64,000 nt of DNA from Stappia sp. BW2 (GCF_008107695.1 NZ_VIRG01000066.1:930001-994000), one strand, 5' to 3'; counted from the first letter of the stretch, positions 43,711 to 52,680 are shown. Made by a program: numbers and translations. Notes: generated by a model not told the origin, from the letters alone.

Positions 43711-44885
43711 CCGGCCGCTTTCGCAGTCATTTCCGCCTGCCGTTTCTTGAATTCGGCTGCGGCAAAGGAAAATCCGCCGTCCGCGCCGTCAACAAAGTGA
43801 ATATGCCGGCTGTTGCTGATGTCCTCCACGAAGCAAGTCATCAGCGCTGATGCGGAAACGTGAAGTCCGTACACAAGATCACCGGCCTCATAACCGGCTT
43901 TCAGATAGTCTTCGACATTTCCAAGCTGCTCGGGCGTCAGATCCAGAACGAGTTGCAGGCTGTCGCCGACCTTGCGATGGTCCGTGTTGAGGCCTAGCTC
44001 CGGAAAGTACCGCTTCGGGTCGAACGGCCCGATACGCCAGCCGGTATGATGGCTGATCATGAAGACAACCGATTCCAGCATCGCCTTCGCCCATCCGCGA
44101 AAGTGCCTGCCCGGAGATCCGAGCCGCACTTCATGGCCCGTTCCGGTTGGCGGAAACCGAAAGCGCAGGCGCGTCTTGTCCGCAAGTCTTGTCCGGCTGT
44201 CATCCGTCGAAGGGTCGTAGCCGAGTTTGTCGGCAAGTCCTTTAAGGATCTCCTGCATCGGAATGCGCCCGACCGGTTTGACGATGAGAGACACGATATG
44301 GCCGTGTTGCGAAGGAAGCGGCTCCCACCGGCAGGACAGCCCGTCAAGCGGTGGCAAAGCGGCATCGGGGATCGAAACCGCAAATTGCCGTGACTTCTCC
44401 TGATCTTTCAGGATGTGATCGGCGATCGCCAGCCCGTCTCCCAGGATCATGGCAAGGTGATTGCCGGGGCTGAGGCGGTATTTGCGCACACGGACATCGC
44501 CGCCCAGCCCTCTCAGATGGGAGACCGGGATAGCCGCCGCACGCAACTCCAGCTCCATGACCTGGCGCGCCAAGACGACAACGCCCGCAAGCGCCTCACA
44601 GGCAGCCTTCACATCGTGTTTCGGCACGAGCAGCATCGCGCCGTCTCCGCCGAAAACAAATGGCACACGGTCACTGCCGATCCGGTTCAGGACTGCCGCA
44701 ATCGTCGCGGCTCCGACCATGTTGACTTCCTTGTACCGGCCCTGCGCAACCGCATCGCTGGAGCGGACAATATCTGTGGCAAGAGCGTACCAGTCGTCCG
44801 GCACGGGGCGATAATCGGCCAGATCGCCGACGGTGCTGAAATCTGAAAAGCTTGGCAGCTCACTGTAAAACTCATTGGCGGACAC
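43701..44885 (-). CDS. DUF3095 family protein, nucleotide-cyclase-like
   Basis: The 394-residue protein begins with the DUF3095 pattern (FYSELPSFSDFS, then YRPVPDDWYALATDIVRSS, RYKEVNMVGAATIAAVLN) and PFVFGGDGAMLLVP near 75-88, which looks like a divergent GGDEF or class III cyclase core. DUF3095 proteins are thought to be related to nucleotide cyclases, from memory, but no activity is established. The GTG start has a GTGAGG ribosome binding site. No transmembrane helix or signal peptide was seen. It converges on a GGDEF-EAL gene and overlaps it by 10 bp. Confidence 0.8.
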   Translation of the reverse strand: MSANEFYSELPSFSDFSTVGDLADYRPVPDDWYALATDIVRSSDAVAQGRYKEVNMVGAATIAAVLNRIGSDRVPFVFGGDGAMLLVPKHDVKAACEALAGVVVLARQVMELELRAAAIPVSHLRGLGGDVRVRKYRLSPGNHLAMILGDGLAIADHILKDQEKSRQFAVSIPDAALPPLDGLSCRWEPLPSQHGHIVSLIVKPVGRIPMQEILKGLADKLGYDPSTDDSRTRLADKTRLRFRFPPTGTGHEVRLGSPGRHFRGWAKAMLESVVFMISHHTGWRIGPFDPKRYFPELGLNTDHRKVGDSLQLVLDLTPEQLGNVEDYLKAGYEAGDLVYGLHVSASALMTCFVEDISNSRHIHFVDGADGGFSFAAAEFKKRQAEMTAKAAGQA

Positions 44886-45180
44886 GGCACCTCACCTAGA
44901 TTTTCTCCGGGCTCCCTTGCATTAGCTGTTTTCTTTTACGCTGCGGTCGTCCCGACCGATCACCGCGCTGGGTCTGTCCGGCGCAGAAGTTTCCGCTGCG
45001 GCATCAGCCACTCTTTTGCAGTGTCGACGATCACAAGAGAAACTACATGGCCTGTCTACAACAAAGTGATCCGTGCGAGCGGCAACATGTATGTCGAAAG
45101 ACTGAAGCAGACCGAACAGCTTTGTGCCCTGCTTCAATATGGACGCCAGATACCCTTGAACACCTGCGATGCCTGGAGCT

Positions 45181-45825
45181 TCAGACAGCCTCGAACGTGC
45201 CGTTGCGCCAGACAAACACCTTGTCCTGCGGCACATCCAGCTTGGGCACCACATCCGTGTCCAGACCTTCCAGCAGACCGCGCATAACGCGGAAGACGCC
45301 ACCATGGGAAACGACAACAGAAGGCCGGTCGACGGTCACCAGCCAGCGGGCGATCCGCTCCGTCAGCATCTTGTAGCTCTCGCCGCCGGGCGGGACGAAG
45401 CCCCACTTGTCGGCACGGCGCTGCAGAATGAGATCCTGTTCCTCATCCGCGAGTTCTTCCAGCGTGAAGCCTTCCCAGTCGCCGAAAGTGATTTCCTTGA
45501 GCTGGTCCTCAAGGCGGTAGGCCTCAACCGGCAACCCCATCGACTGGCGCAGCAGCTCCATGGTGGACCGTGTGCGGTAAAGGGGTGAGGCAACAAAATT
45601 CAGCCCGGCCGGATCGATTGTCTCGCGCTCCAGAAACGCCTTCAGCCTCTCGCCATTGCCACTTGCCTGGGCGCGTCCGGTCTCATTGAGCGGAATATCC
45701 TTCTGCCCCTGCATGCGCCCTTCGAAATTCCAGTCCGTTTGTCCATGGCGGACGAAGACCAGGAACTCCGGATCGTGCAGCTTGGGCAGCAGGCCGGATT
45801 TCAGGGCGCTCAGCACAGAAGTCAT
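45181..45825 (-). CDS. Histidine phosphatase (phosphoglycerate mutase-like)
   Basis: The 214-residue protein has the branch-1 histidine phosphatase motif FVRHGQTDWNFEGRMQG near 23-39, with the nucleophile His26, and the second His in VVSHGGVFRVMRGL near 174-187. Proteins of this size in Hyphomicrobiales are usually annotated as phosphoglycerate mutase-like phosphatases, and their substrate is often not glycerate. It lies upstream of fabI in the opposite-running group on the minus strand, with fabI transcribed toward it across an 88-bp gap that holds a terminator. Confidence 0.9.
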   Translation of the reverse strand: MTSVLSALKSGLLPKLHDPEFLVFVRHGQTDWNFEGRMQGQKDIPLNETGRAQASGNGERLKAFLERETIDPAGLNFVASPLYRTRSTMELLRQSMGLPVEAYRLEDQLKEITFGDWEGFTLEELADEEQDLILQRRADKWGFVPPGGESYKMLTERIARWLVTVDRPSVVVSHGGVFRVMRGLLEGLDTDVVPKLDVPQDKVFVWRNGTFEAV

Positions 45826-45876
45826 GTCAGTTTCCGGAAAACGGGGTCAGCTCAGAGGAACAGGGCTTACTCAACA

Positions 45877-45904
45877 GAAAAATGGCCGGTTTGAAACCGG
45901 CCAT
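45877..45904 (-). terminator. Rho-independent terminator after fabI
   Basis: ATGGCCGGTTT at 45882-45892 and AAACCGGCCAT at 45894-45904 form an 11-bp stem, and the minus strand continues with TTTTCTG. It lies 10 bp past the fabI stop codon and is correctly oriented for it. Confidence 0.85.
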
Positions 45905-45913
45905 CCGAAACGA

Positions 45914-46732
45914 TCAATCCTTGACGACGGAAATGTCCGGGGCGTCCACCGCCTTCATGCCGACGATGTTGTAGCCGCAGTCGACGTGCTGGATCTCGCC
46001 GGTCACACCACGGCCAAGGTCGGAGAGCAGGAACAGGGCGCTGTCGCCAACTTCCTCGATCGTGACCGTGCGGCGCAGGGGTGAGTTGTATTCGTTCCAC
46101 TTCAGAATATAGCGGAAGTCGCCGATACCGGAGGCGGCAAGCGTCTTGATCGGACCGGCAGAAATCGCGTTCACGCGAATGTTCTGGGGACCGAGATCCA
46201 TCGCCAGATACTTTACGCTGGTTTCCAGCGCAGCCTTGGCAACGCCCATCACATTGTAATGCGGCATCACCTTTTCGGCGCCGTAATAGGTCAGTGTCAG
46301 GATGGAGCCGCCATCGGACATCAGCTTCTCTGCGCGCTGGGTGACAGCGGTCAGCGAGTAGCAGGAAATATCCATGGTGCGGGCAAAGTTGTCGGAAGAC
46401 GTATCGACGAAACGGCCGGTCAATTCGGATTTGTCGGAAAAGGCAACTGCATGAACGAGAAAATCGATCTTGCCCCATTTGTCTTCCAGCGCCTTGAAGA
46501 CTGCATCGATGGAGTCGCCATCGGTGACGTCGCAATGGCCCACAACGATTGCGCCCAGCTGGTCTGCCAGCGGTTCAACACGCTTCTTCAACGCATCGCC
46601 CTGGTAGGTCAGTGCCAGTTCTGCTCCCGCGTCGGCCAGTGCTTTGGCAATGCCCCAGGCAATTGACTTGTTGTTTGCCACACCCATGATCAGGCCGCGT
46701 TTGCCATTCATCAGTCCGCGCGTTTCCGCCAT
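45914..46732 (-). CDS. fabI: Enoyl-[acyl-carrier-protein] reductase (NADH), FabI
   Basis: FabI reduces the trans-2 double bond in each cycle of type II fatty acid synthesis and is the triclosan target. The 272-residue protein has GVANNKSIAWGIAKALADAG near 17-36, AFSDKSELTGRFVDTS near 94-109, LTYYGAEKVMPHYNVMGVAK near 148-167 containing the Tyr-x6-Lys catalytic pair, and ISAGPIKTLAASGI near 191-204. The start at 46732 with a GGAG site was preferred; the longer frame from 46813 extends into noncoding DNA. Confidence 0.97.
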   Translation of the reverse strand: MAETRGLMNGKRGLIMGVANNKSIAWGIAKALADAGAELALTYQGDALKKRVEPLADQLGAIVVGHCDVTDGDSIDAVFKALEDKWGKIDFLVHAVAFSDKSELTGRFVDTSSDNFARTMDISCYSLTAVTQRAEKLMSDGGSILTLTYYGAEKVMPHYNVMGVAKAALETSVKYLAMDLGPQNIRVNAISAGPIKTLAASGIGDFRYILKWNEYNSPLRRTVTIEEVGDSALFLLSDLGRGVTGEIQHVDCGYNIVGMKAVDAPDISVVKD

Positions 46733-46901
46733 CGTCGTCTCCGAAAGAATTCCATTTCCGCCCCAGCGGGCTGGCTTCCTATGGCACAAGGGGTCTGTTC
46801 CTTCAAGAGACACGGTAACGGAATGAACCGTCGACGCAGACGCTTTCAGACACTATGTTGGCGCCCGAATTTTACCGTCAAACTTCACGAGGACCTCGCT
46901 C

Positions 46902-48314
46902 ATGGAGCGCACTGCCCATGCCGACCGCTTTGCCGAACTGATCGGCGAAGCCAACGTTCTGACCAATCCGGACGACCAGGCTCCCTATCTCACAGAATGG
47001 CGCGACCTGTATCAGGGCGTCACTCCCATGGTGCTGCGCCCGGGCAGCACGGAGGAGGTCAGCGCTGTCATGACCTACGCCTATCAGAACGATCTCAAGG
47101 TCGTTCCACAGGGAGGCAATACCGGCCTCGTCGGTGGCCAGATTCCGCAGGAAACCGGCGACGAAATCGTTCTTTCCCTGTCTCGGATGAACAAGGTCCG
47201 TGCGGTCGACCCGGCTGGCTTCACCATTACAGCGGAGGCTGGCGTGGTGCTGGAGACGCTGCAGAACGAAGCGGAAAAGGTGGACCGGCTGTTCCCGCTC
47301 GCGCTCGGTGCACAGGGCTCGTGCCAGATCGGCGGCAACATATCCACGAACGCTGGCGGCACTGCCGTCCTGGCCTATGGCAACACGCGCGATCTGGTTC
47401 TCGGCCTCGAAGTCGTACTGCCGACGGGAGAGATCTGGAACGGCCTCAGAACCCTTCGCAAGGACAATACCGGTTATGATTTGAAACAATTATTTATCGG
47501 TGGCGAAGGCACGCTCGGCATCATTACCGCCGCGGCACTGAAACTTTTCCCCAGGCCCAAGAAACTGGAAGCCGCCTTTGTCGGCCTGCCGCATCCTCAG
47601 GCCGCCCTCAAGCTGTTCACGCTTGCCAAGGCGCAGGCCGGGCCGGTTCTGACCGGCTTCGAAATCATGCCGCGCGTTGGCGTCGAGTTCTGCCTTCGTC
47701 ATCTAGAAGGGGCTCGCGACCCGCTTGAAGGCGAACATGCCTGGTACGTCCTGATGGAGTTGTCCAGCGGTTCGGATGCCTTTCCTGTCCGGGACCTGAT
47801 GGAGAGCATTCTGGGTGAGGCATTCGAAAACGGCCTTGTGGAAGACGCCGCCTTTGCGCAGAACCTGACCCAGGTTCAGGATTTCTGGCATATCCGCCAC
47901 GGCATGTCGGAAGTGCAGAAGCCTGAAGGCGGTTCGATCAAGCATGACGTTTCCGTGCCCGTTGCGTCGATCCCCGATTTTCTGGACAAGGCGATGGCTG
48001 CGGTCGACGCTTTCGTACCGAGATGCCGGCCTGTTCCGTTCGGCCATATCGGTGATGGCAACATCCACTTCAATGTCAGCCAGCCGGTTGGGGCCGACAA
48101 GGAAGAGTACCTGGCAAAGTGGGATGAGATGAATGCCATCGTACATGGCATCGTCAACGAATTCGGCGGCAGCATCTCGGCGGAGCACGGCATAGGCCGT
48201 CTCAAGCGCGATCTCCTGAAGGACGTCAAGCAGGGTATCGAACTGGATCTCATGCAGCGGATCAAAACCGCATTCGATCCCAAAGGCCTGCTGAACCCGG
48301 GCCGCGTTCTCTAA
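46902..48314 (+). CDS. FAD-linked oxidase, GlcD/D-2-hydroxyglutarate dehydrogenase-like
   Basis: The 470-residue protein belongs to the VAO/PCMH flavoproteins that oxidise D-2-hydroxy acids such as D-lactate, glycolate or D-2-hydroxyglutarate. The FAD-binding PQGGNTGLVGGQIP segment lies near 69-82, then QIGGNISTNAGGTAVLAYGN near 146-165, and DNTGYDLKQLFIGGEGTLGI near 188-207. The C-terminus shows GHIGDGNIHFNVSQP near 380-394 and SISAEHGIGRLKRD. The single-protein layout and this segment set fit D2HGDH-like enzymes better than the GlcDEF complex. A GAGGA ribosome binding site precedes the ATG. Confidence 0.92.
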   Translation: MERTAHADRFAELIGEANVLTNPDDQAPYLTEWRDLYQGVTPMVLRPGSTEEVSAVMTYAYQNDLKVVPQGGNTGLVGGQIPQETGDEIVLSLSRMNKVRAVDPAGFTITAEAGVVLETLQNEAEKVDRLFPLALGAQGSCQIGGNISTNAGGTAVLAYGNTRDLVLGLEVVLPTGEIWNGLRTLRKDNTGYDLKQLFIGGEGTLGIITAAALKLFPRPKKLEAAFVGLPHPQAALKLFTLAKAQAGPVLTGFEIMPRVGVEFCLRHLEGARDPLEGEHAWYVLMELSSGSDAFPVRDLMESILGEAFENGLVEDAAFAQNLTQVQDFWHIRHGMSEVQKPEGGSIKHDVSVPVASIPDFLDKAMAAVDAFVPRCRPVPFGHIGDGNIHFNVSQPVGADKEEYLAKWDEMNAIVHGIVNEFGGSISAEHGIGRLKRDLLKDVKQGIELDLMQRIKTAFDPKGLLNPGRVL

Positions 48315-48346
48315 ACCGAGATCGGCTCACCTCGACAGACACCCCG

Positions 48347-48374
48347 TGCCGGCGCCACAAGCGCCGGCATTTTT
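48347..48374 (+). terminator. Rho-independent terminator
   Basis: TGCCGGCGC at 48347-48355 pairs with GCGCCGGCA at 48361-48369 around a 5-base loop, followed by TTTTT. It lies 32 bp past the GlcD-like gene. Confidence 0.85.
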
Positions 48375-48506
48375 ATGAGCTGCCCGTAATGCCCCCAAAC
48401 GGCCCCCTGCCAGCCCCCCTGGCAAACCACTCCCAAATGCAGGCAGTGGCTTTAAAGCTTCATTCATCACCCTTTGATTGCAATACTTCACATATACACG
48501 ATAAAG

Positions 48507-48512
48507 TATAAT
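48507..48512 (+). promoter_or_regulatory. Candidate -10 element TATAAT
   Basis: A perfect TATAAT lies 50 bp upstream of the glycosidase-like gene in an AT-rich patch. The best -35 at 17-bp spacing is weak (TACTTC). An isolated -10 of this strength is unusual in this GC-rich DNA. Confidence 0.3.
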
Positions 48513-48562
48513 CTTCCTGAGCGCCGCGCGTCATTCGAAACCCTTATTTCAGGCACCCCACC

Positions 48563-49843
48563 ATGACGACCACCAAATGGACCTGCTCCGTCGACACCGA
48601 TGGAAACGCATCTCTTTACTGCGAACTCTCAGAAGACGGGCAACCGCCCAAGACCGAGAAAATCAAACTGAAAGGGGTCTGCTATTCCCCTGCCCCGATC
48701 AATGGCTCCAATTCCTATGCGCCCGCCCTGGGAGACTGGTATTGGGACGAATTTGAAGCAGGAAACACGTTCATATCCAGTTGGTCGCCCCTCCTGTTAC
48801 GCGACTTTCCCAATTTCAGGCAGCTCCACAACAACTCGCTTCGGGTCTACTGCATGCTGTCGCGGCAACTGGAGGGAAACGGAACCTTTCCGGCTCCCTG
48901 GGACAGCGGTCACTATTTCACGCATCAGTATTTTCTGGATCTCGCGTGGGACAAGTATGCGCCAGCCGAAGCAAAGATGCACCGATCCGTTCTGATCGGC
49001 ATTCCCCTGCCCGCCACGATGTTCTGGAAGACCCAATATGACAACGCCACACGGGCAGAGATCGATTACTGGACCAACGTATTGCGTGAGACCGTCAAAT
49101 CCGTTGCAGATCACCCGGCGGTGATGGGATTCACCATCCAGAACGAACAGGACGGCGCAGACGTTTGCTACAACAATCCGGCATGGGCCGAGTTCTGGTG
49201 GGGCCAGGTAGAAACGATGGCCGCCATCGTGAAGGAAGAAGCGCCAGGCAAACTGGTCGGCATGGCAACCCATGACGACCCCAACATTCCCCTGAAAGCG
49301 TCTTCTTATATGGAGAACTGCCCCAGCATCGACTTCTGGGGGGTCAATACCTATCAGACCCAGACCTTCGAAAGCATTTTCAGGGATTATGGCAACTTGC
49401 CGCAACGGGCCAAGAAACCCGTTCTCCTGACCGAATGGGGCATACCGGCAACCAGTCATCGGGATCCGAATAACCCCGGGACGATCTATGCCGACGATCA
49501 AACCTGCAGCAAGGCGGCGAAAGTTGCTCAGACAATGCTGCCGCAAGCTTTTGAACACCCGCTGTGTATCGGGCTTTATTACTTCGAATATTGTGATGAA
49601 CTGTGGAACCAGCCAGAAGCTCCTAACATCTACACCTGGTGGGGTGGTCCGCCCGCACCCGGTTTCCCTAACGGCTATTGGGACAATGACGGCTTTGGCC
49701 TCGTTTCAGTGGAGCGCGGCCCCGGCCTGAACAACAACGCCCCCATCTGGCACAACAACGGTCCCAATAAGCCGATAGATGTCCACGTGAATAGAAACTA
49801 CCTGTTTTCTACTGTTGCGACTGTTTTCAAGACGACGACTTGA
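48563..49843 (+). CDS. Glycoside hydrolase-like TIM-barrel protein
   Basis: The 426-residue protein has no signal peptide. It shows features of clan-A (beta/alpha)8 glycosidases: LKGVCYSPAPINGSN near 36-50, NSLRVYCML, and the acid/base Glu195 in GFTIQNEQDG on strand 4, then FWGVNTYQTQ near 260-269, and the nucleophile Glu291 in PVLLTEWGIPAT on strand 7. It resembles GH72- or GH2-like enzymes, but I cannot place it in a family. A cytoplasmic location would be odd for a polysaccharidase. It is flanked by terminators on both sides and has its own promoter-like region, so it is probably a single gene. Confidence 0.65.
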   Translation: MTTTKWTCSVDTDGNASLYCELSEDGQPPKTEKIKLKGVCYSPAPINGSNSYAPALGDWYWDEFEAGNTFISSWSPLLLRDFPNFRQLHNNSLRVYCMLSRQLEGNGTFPAPWDSGHYFTHQYFLDLAWDKYAPAEAKMHRSVLIGIPLPATMFWKTQYDNATRAEIDYWTNVLRETVKSVADHPAVMGFTIQNEQDGADVCYNNPAWAEFWWGQVETMAAIVKEEAPGKLVGMATHDDPNIPLKASSYMENCPSIDFWGVNTYQTQTFESIFRDYGNLPQRAKKPVLLTEWGIPATSHRDPNNPGTIYADDQTCSKAAKVAQTMLPQAFEHPLCIGLYYFEYCDELWNQPEAPNIYTWWGGPPAPGFPNGYWDNDGFGLVSVERGPGLNNNAPIWHNNGPNKPIDVHVNRNYLFSTVATVFKTTT

Positions 49844-49858
49844 CCTCACGCGCGGTGG

Positions 49859-49884
49859 AGCCGGCTCGTTGAGAGCCGGCTTTT
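49859..49884 (+). terminator. Rho-independent terminator after the glycosidase-like gene
   Basis: AGCCGGCTC at 49859-49867 pairs with GAGCCGGCT at 49873-49881 around a 5-base loop, with TTTT following. It is 15 bp past the stop codon. Confidence 0.8.
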
Positions 49885-50090
49885 CCGTATCAACGTGGGT
49901 CAGACACCATGTTTTACTGACCTCTACTTAAGCAGTGCCGGGTCACGGCCATCCAAAACGCCTGTTGCCGGAAAGCGGCCGCCCTCCCGCAACAGCCCTG
50001 ATCGATCAATTGTCAGAATTGGCAGGTTGCCGAAATTTCGCCTGGACTGGGGATAAGGGAGCGAGGAGCCACGAGCACCGGCGGCACTGT

Positions 50091-50104
50091 CAATGTATAC
50101 ATTG
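50091..50104. promoter_or_regulatory. Perfect palindrome CAATGTATACATTG
   Basis: This 14-bp perfect palindrome lies in the noncoding interval upstream of dnaA. It could be a regulator site, but no cognate gene is adjacent and chance is possible. Confidence 0.3.
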
Positions 50105-50762
50105 CTTCGGCCAGGGTCTTGATCTGTCTGATCTTTCCAGACTCTGGAGCCGGCCAGGACGCGTTACGCGAACGCTCACAGCGCACCCTTTTCACAAGCA
50201 CATTGTCCCCAGCTTCCACAACGAGTCGTTTCTGATCAGCCGACAAAAAAATGTCACGCGGCCATTCGGTCATGCCACAGGCGAACCGGCGCGTACGCAC
50301 CCTCCGTAAAACTGACATGACCTTTCGATTAAACCCGGCTTTTTTATTGGCTGATGTTCTTAATTTTACACCGGGCGTTTGAAAACTCGCAGAAAACTTC
50401 CTTAAAAGTTAAATTTTTCCTAAAATTGTCTTCAAGCTCTCAGGCAGAGCATCAACAGCAACAGGAGAACAACTACGTCGGGACTTGCGGCAGATCCTGA
50501 CGATGACGAAAAGCAAGATTCGCTATGTAAAATTTACATGCGCAGCGACCGTCATCTACAAAAATCACAATATGATACGTCTATGACCTCATAAAAATAA
50601 GCTATTTGTAAATATGGTAAGCAAAAGGTTAATGGTGTTTCATAGGCGTTAATAAGCCACCCGGTCCGAAGACCCAGAATGGGCAAGAGACCTAAGGATA
50701 GAAACGGGCAACGAGGCAGAAAATCGTTGTCCATAGACAGTGCACGGGGGGGGATCGATGCC

Positions 50763-52259
50763 ATGCAGACAGTCCCTCCATTGGAGGCCACAATGATGCA
50801 GGTTCAGAACTTAGCCGGTTCGGATCAATGGGATCGTGTGAAAAAGGAACTGAGAAACGAGCTCGGTGACGATGTATTTTCCAACTGGTTCGGCAGAGTA
50901 AATCACGAAGAAACGACGGGCGACGCGGTGCGCCTCTCCGTCCCCACCCGCTTCCTGAAAAACTGGATTCAGAACAATTACGAGAAGCAACTCGTCGGTC
51001 TCTGGAAACGCGAGCAGGACGACATCAACCGTATCGAGTTGACCGTTCGCGGCGCCCTGCGTCCGCGCCAGTTCACAGCCGGACTTGCGCCCAATGCGAT
51101 CTCCGCCCGGCGGATCAGCGGACGCCCCGGTCCTTTCAACAGCACGCCTCAGTTCGGCTCTTCTCACAGCGTGCCGGTCATTCCCTGCCTTGCGGACAGC
51201 AATGAGGATGCCGCCGGCGAGTTCCTGAACGGTGCGTCCCTCAATCCCAAGCTGACGTTCGACACCTTTGCGGAAGGCGCTTCGAACAGCCTTGCCTGCG
51301 CTGCCGTGCGCCAGATGGCTGCCGGTCACCAGGGCACTCTGGATATGCTTTATATCCATTCCGCCACCGGCATCGGCAAGACCCACCTGCTGCAGGCCGC
51401 AGCTGCCGAAGCCCGCAAGACGGGACGGCAGGTTGCGTATCTGTCAGCCGAATTCTTCATGTATCACCTGGTCCCGGCACTGAGAACACCGGCGTTTCCC
51501 GTTCTGCGACAGGCCATGCGCTCCATCGACCTGCTGCTGGTAGACGATCTGCAGTTCCTGCATGGCAAGCAGGCCGCAGAGGAATTCAGCAAGACCCTGG
51601 AACTGCTGATGGAATCGCCGACCCAGATCATCATGGCGGCCGATCGGCCACCGGAAGATCTCGATACGCTTGGCGAGACGCTGCGCTACCGGATCCAGAA
51701 AGGCGAGATCGTCGGCATTCAGGCCACCGACTATGCGCTGCGCCAGGATATCCTGAAGAAGCGGATCCACGCAGCACGCCGCACGCATCCGGGTTTTTCC
51801 GTTCCCGAAGATGTTGCCGATTACATTGCCCGTTACGTGATTGCGTCGGCGCGGGACCTGGAAGGTGCTCTCAATCGCCTGTTCGCCCACAACCAGCTGA
51901 CGAAACAGCCGGTAACGATGGATCTGGCGGAAAAGACCCTCCACGACCTCGTGCGGATCGGTGAACCGCGCTCCATCAAGGTGGAAGAGATCCAGCAGGT
52001 GGTTTGCAAGCATTTCAGCGTTACCAAGGCCGACCTGTTGTCGTCTTGCCGGGCCCGCACACTGGTTCGTCCACGCCAGATCGCGATGTATATCGCGAAG
52101 GTGATGACCGGAAGATCGCTGCCGGAAATCGGTCGGCGTTTCGGCAACCGCGACCACACCACGGTGTTGCATGCCGTTCGCAAGATTGACGAGTTGGTGA
52201 CCAAGGACAAAACCCTTGCTCAGGAAGTGGAACTTCTGAAACGTCTGATCCACGCCTGA
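50763..52259 (+). CDS. dnaA: Chromosomal replication initiator protein DnaA
   Basis: DnaA binds origin boxes and melts oriC using ATP. The 498-residue protein has domain I near 15-95 (WDRVKKELRNELGDDVFSNWF), an unstructured domain II, and the AAA+ domain III, with Walker A ATGIGKTHLLQ near 201-211, Walker B LLLVDDLQFLHGK near 257-269, and the sensor-2 segment ARDLEGALNRLF near 364-375. Domain IV has the DnaA signature GRSLPEIGRRFGNRDHTTVL near 447-466. The ATG at 50763 was chosen because a run of eight G residues sits 8 bp upstream; an earlier ATG at 50679 gives an extra 28 residues. No dnaN or clear oriC lies beside it. Confidence 0.95.
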   Translation: MQTVPPLEATMMQVQNLAGSDQWDRVKKELRNELGDDVFSNWFGRVNHEETTGDAVRLSVPTRFLKNWIQNNYEKQLVGLWKREQDDINRIELTVRGALRPRQFTAGLAPNAISARRISGRPGPFNSTPQFGSSHSVPVIPCLADSNEDAAGEFLNGASLNPKLTFDTFAEGASNSLACAAVRQMAAGHQGTLDMLYIHSATGIGKTHLLQAAAAEARKTGRQVAYLSAEFFMYHLVPALRTPAFPVLRQAMRSIDLLLVDDLQFLHGKQAAEEFSKTLELLMESPTQIIMAADRPPEDLDTLGETLRYRIQKGEIVGIQATDYALRQDILKKRIHAARRTHPGFSVPEDVADYIARYVIASARDLEGALNRLFAHNQLTKQPVTMDLAEKTLHDLVRIGEPRSIKVEEIQQVVCKHFSVTKADLLSSCRARTLVRPRQIAMYIAKVMTGRSLPEIGRRFGNRDHTTVLHAVRKIDELVTKDKTLAQEVELLKRLIHA

Positions 52260-52680
52260 TCTGTTTCCGGGACCACCCCTCCCCCCGGAAAACCTGCGGT
52301 GGCGGGCACGCCCGCCTCCGCGATTGCCCTTCCCCCTATACGGGGCAATCACCCTTCTGCGCCCACCGGGGCGCGGTCCAACTCAGGCGGCTAGAACCGT
52401 CGGGTGCTTTTATATTACCCCCCCACCCCTTGAAGCCGCGTCAGCGGCTTCTTTTTTTGCCGCGTTGACAGGCCTGGCTGCCGGGCGTATGCCTTGCCCC
52501 GGTTTGAGGGAACCAGCCGCCCGCAGGCTCCGGCCATGGTGAATGCCCTTGCGCAAGACTTCTTGCAGCTTTGACCGACCTTCACGAGACAGTGCAGGCT
52601 GATGGCAATGCGGGCCCCATGACGGGTCACCGCCACATGGCGAACACCTGACCGCCTGCCTTTCTTGGAAAGGTAATCCC
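52260..52680. other. 421-bp interval after dnaA
   Basis: The interval holds a stem (GATTGCCC..GGGGCAATC) at 52322-52349, C-rich tracts near 52275 and 52420, and a strong terminator at 52432-52458. The terminator lies about 170 bp past the dnaA stop, which leaves room for a structured 3' UTR or a small RNA. No protein gene was supported. Confidence 0.45.
52432..52458 (+). terminator. Rho-independent terminator downstream of dnaA
   Basis: GAAGCCGC at 52432-52439 and GCGGCTTC at 52444-52451 form a perfect 8-bp stem with a 4-base loop, followed by seven T residues (52452-52458). It is a classical intrinsic terminator. Confidence 0.88.

Larger units (their letters stand above)
49844..50762. other. 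919-bp interval upstream of dnaA
   Basis: The interval holds a terminator just after the glycosidase-like gene, a perfect 14-bp palindrome at 50091-50104, and from about 50340 a markedly AT-rich stretch that probably carries the dnaA promoter and leader. TGTAAA-A-TTTACA occurs at about 50526. Frames on both strands at 49935-50318 give proteins with no recognisable motif. No clear DnaA boxes were found, so I do not call an origin. Confidence 0.5.

Noticed and set aside
49935-50318. Overlapping frames on both strands upstream of dnaA (124 and 101 codons)
   Set aside because: Neither has a recognisable domain or a convincing start context. They remain possible but are not supported.
50340-50762. 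Replication origin next to dnaA
   Set aside because: AT-richness is present, but I saw no cluster of TTATCCACA-type boxes, and in many alphaproteobacteria dnaA is not at oriC.
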